A stretch of 6,152 nt of DNA from Actinomycetes bacterium (GTDB lineage: Bacteria; Actinomycetota; Actinomycetes; Streptosporangiales; Streptosporangiaceae). The notes under the pieces were generated by a model. The model did no database searches and was not told where the DNA came from. It worked only from the letters and a program-made list of their open reading frames with translations. Location: positions 1 through 6,152 of the forward strand of contig JAOPYP010000557.1 of assembly GCA_025964635.1 (NCBI GenBank). The letters run 5' to 3'. Of this stretch, positions 4,892-6,152 are shown one piece after another. The first letter of the stretch is position 1, and each line of letters opens with the position of its first letter. Made by a program: the position numbers and the translations under genes.

Positions 4892-6152
4892 ATGACCAGC
4901 ACACAGCCCAACCCGACCCAGACGACGGATGCCGGCATCCCGGTCGAGAGCGACACATATTCGCTGACCGTCGGCGCGGGCGGGCCGATCCTGCTGCAGG
5001 ACAGTTACCTGATCGAGCAGATGGCCAACTTCAACCGGGAGCGGATCAAGGAGCGGCAGCCGCACGCCAAGGGCAGCGGCGCGTTCGGCCGGTTCGAGGT
5101 GACCGGCGACGTCAGCGCCTACACCAAGGCGGCGGTGTTCCAGCCGGGAACCACCACCCGGATGGTGGCCCGGTTCTCCACCGTGGCCGGGGAGCGCGGC
5201 AGCCCCGACATGTGGCGCGACCTGCGCGGCTTCGCGCTGAAGTTCTACACCACCGAGGGCAACTACGACCTGGTCGGCAACGACACGCCGGTGTTCTTCA
5301 TGCGGGACCCGATCCACTTCCAGAACTTCATCCGCTCCCAGAAGCGGCTGGCCAAGGTCAACCTGCGCTCCAACGACATGCAGTGGGACTTCTGGACGCT
5401 GCTGCCGCAGACGGCGCACCAGGTGATCTGGCTGATGGGCGACCGCGGCTTCCCGAAGGACTTCCGGCACATGAACGGGTACAGCTCGCACACCTACATG
5501 TGGATCAACGCTGAGGGGGAGCGTTACTGGGTGAAGTACCACTTCATCTGCGACCAGGGCATCGAGTTCCTGACCCAGGCCGAGGGCGACCGGCTGGCCG
5601 GCACCGACCCCGACCTGCACACCAAGGACCTGTACGAGGCGATCGAGCGCGGGGACCACCCGGCCTGGACGCTGAAGATGCAGATCATGCCGTACGAGGA
5701 CGCCAAGACCTACCGGTTCAACCCGTTCGACATCACCAAGGTATGGCCGCACGGCGACTACCCGCTGACCGAGGTCGGCCGGTTCACCCTGGACCGCAAC
5801 CCGGCCGACTACCATACCGAGATCGAGCAGCTGGCCGTCGCGCCGGCCAACCTGGTGCCCGGCATCGGGCCGAGCCCTGACAAGCTGCTGCTCGGCCGGC
5901 TGTTCTCCTACCCGGACGCGCACCGCGCCCGGCTCGGCGTGAACTACACGCAGATCCCGGTCAACGCCCCGATCGCGCCGGTACACGCCTACAGCAAGGA
6001 CGGGATCGGGCGGGTCCACAACGTCAGCGACCCGGTGTACTTCCCGAACTCGAAGGGCGGCCCGCAGGCCGACAGCCTGCACAACCCGCCGCCGAGCTGG
6101 TACGCCGACGGCGACCTCGTGCGCACCGCCTACGAGCTGCACGCCGAGGACG
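4892..6152 (+). CDS. katA: Monofunctional heme catalase, small-subunit type (3' truncated by window)
   Basis: The catalase converts H2O2 to water and oxygen using heme b. The frame is open from ATG 4892 to the window edge, giving 420 residues of a family usually about 480-500 long. Landmarks: RQPHAKGSGAFG with distal His58, RFSTVAGERGSPD (94-106), GNDTPVFFMRDP with distal Asn130, and RLFSYPDAHRARLG (336-349) with proximal heme ligand Tyr340 and Arg336. KVWPHGDYPL (283-292) is the conserved segment that in NADPH-binding catalases supplies Val and His contacts. His58 near the N-terminus, without a long extension, points to a small-subunit catalase and not the large KatE type. GND replaces the more familiar GNN next to the distal Asn. 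The gene follows the aquaporin gene by 94 bases with its own good ribosome binding site. The gap has possible hairpins and a CTAG box, so it may be co-transcribed or separately controlled. hemA-hemC upstream could supply its cofactor. Confidence 0.96.
   Translation, partial: MTSTQPNPTQTTDAGIPVESDTYSLTVGAGGPILLQDSYLIEQMANFNRERIKERQPHAKGSGAFGRFEVTGDVSAYTKAAVFQPGTTTRMVARFSTVAGERGSPDMWRDLRGFALKFYTTEGNYDLVGNDTPVFFMRDPIHFQNFIRSQKRLAKVNLRSNDMQWDFWTLLPQTAHQVIWLMGDRGFPKDFRHMNGYSSHTYMWINAEGERYWVKYHFICDQGIEFLTQAEGDRLAGTDPDLHTKDLYEAIERGDHPAWTLKMQIMPYEDAKTYRFNPFDITKVWPHGDYPLTEVGRFTLDRNPADYHTEIEQLAVAPANLVPGIGPSPDKLLLGRLFSYPDAHRARLGVNYTQIPVNAPIAPVHAYSKDGIGRVHNVSDPVYFPNSKGGPQADSLHNPPPSWYADGDLVRTAYELHAED

Noticed and set aside
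4778..6142. A 454-codon minus-strand open frame opposite the catalase gene
   Set aside because: It is a shadow of the high-GC catalase coding strand: low-complexity Val/Arg/Gly-rich translation, no domain. The plus strand shows a full set of catalase motifs.

Overview
The window looks like chromosomal DNA from a high-GC actinobacterium. Coding regions have a strong G/C bias at third codon positions, and one gene encodes a WhiB-family iron-sulfur regulator, a family confined to Actinobacteria and their phages. I cannot name the genus. All supported genes lie on the + strand.

Layout: (1) 1-1571 holds the 3' part of hemA (glutamyl-tRNA reductase, cut by the window edge) overlapping complete hemC (hydroxymethylbilane synthase), two early steps of C5-pathway heme synthesis. 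(2) 1661-2029 encodes a stand-alone response-regulator receiver domain. (3) 2223-2510 is a WhiB-like regulator, followed almost without a gap by a 12-TM MFS exporter-like gene (2543-3805) that ends at a strong hairpin (3836-3876). (4) A 296-base intergenic region rich in repeats precedes an aquaporin-family channel (4102-4797). (5) A monofunctional heme catalase starts at 4892 and runs off the right edge.

The most unusual feature is a family of intergenic repeats. A 17-bp sequence occurs three times without mismatch: inverted upstream of the response regulator, and in direct orientation upstream of whiB and of the aquaporin gene. The last two copies belong to a longer related module of about 69 bp. 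A separate block of about 50 bp, covering the ribosome binding site and first dozen codons, is shared by the unrelated MFS and aquaporin genes, so both proteins begin MADV(V/I)TREP. CTAG-centred boxes, scarce elsewhere in the window, recur in these gaps and also upstream of the catalase gene.

Working model (inference): these genes form a redox or peroxide-stress neighbourhood. hemA-hemC would supply heme for the catalase, WhiB would sense redox or NO, the single-domain regulator would relay a signal, and the aquaporin might admit peroxide or another small neutral solute. Its predicted selectivity filter is Ala-Ala-Gly-Val, without the usual Arg. The shared upstream modules suggest common regulation of the genes from 1661 onward, or repeated duplication of an expression cassette. 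Nothing here proves a new system. The repeat family and the channel-catalase pairing deserve follow-up.
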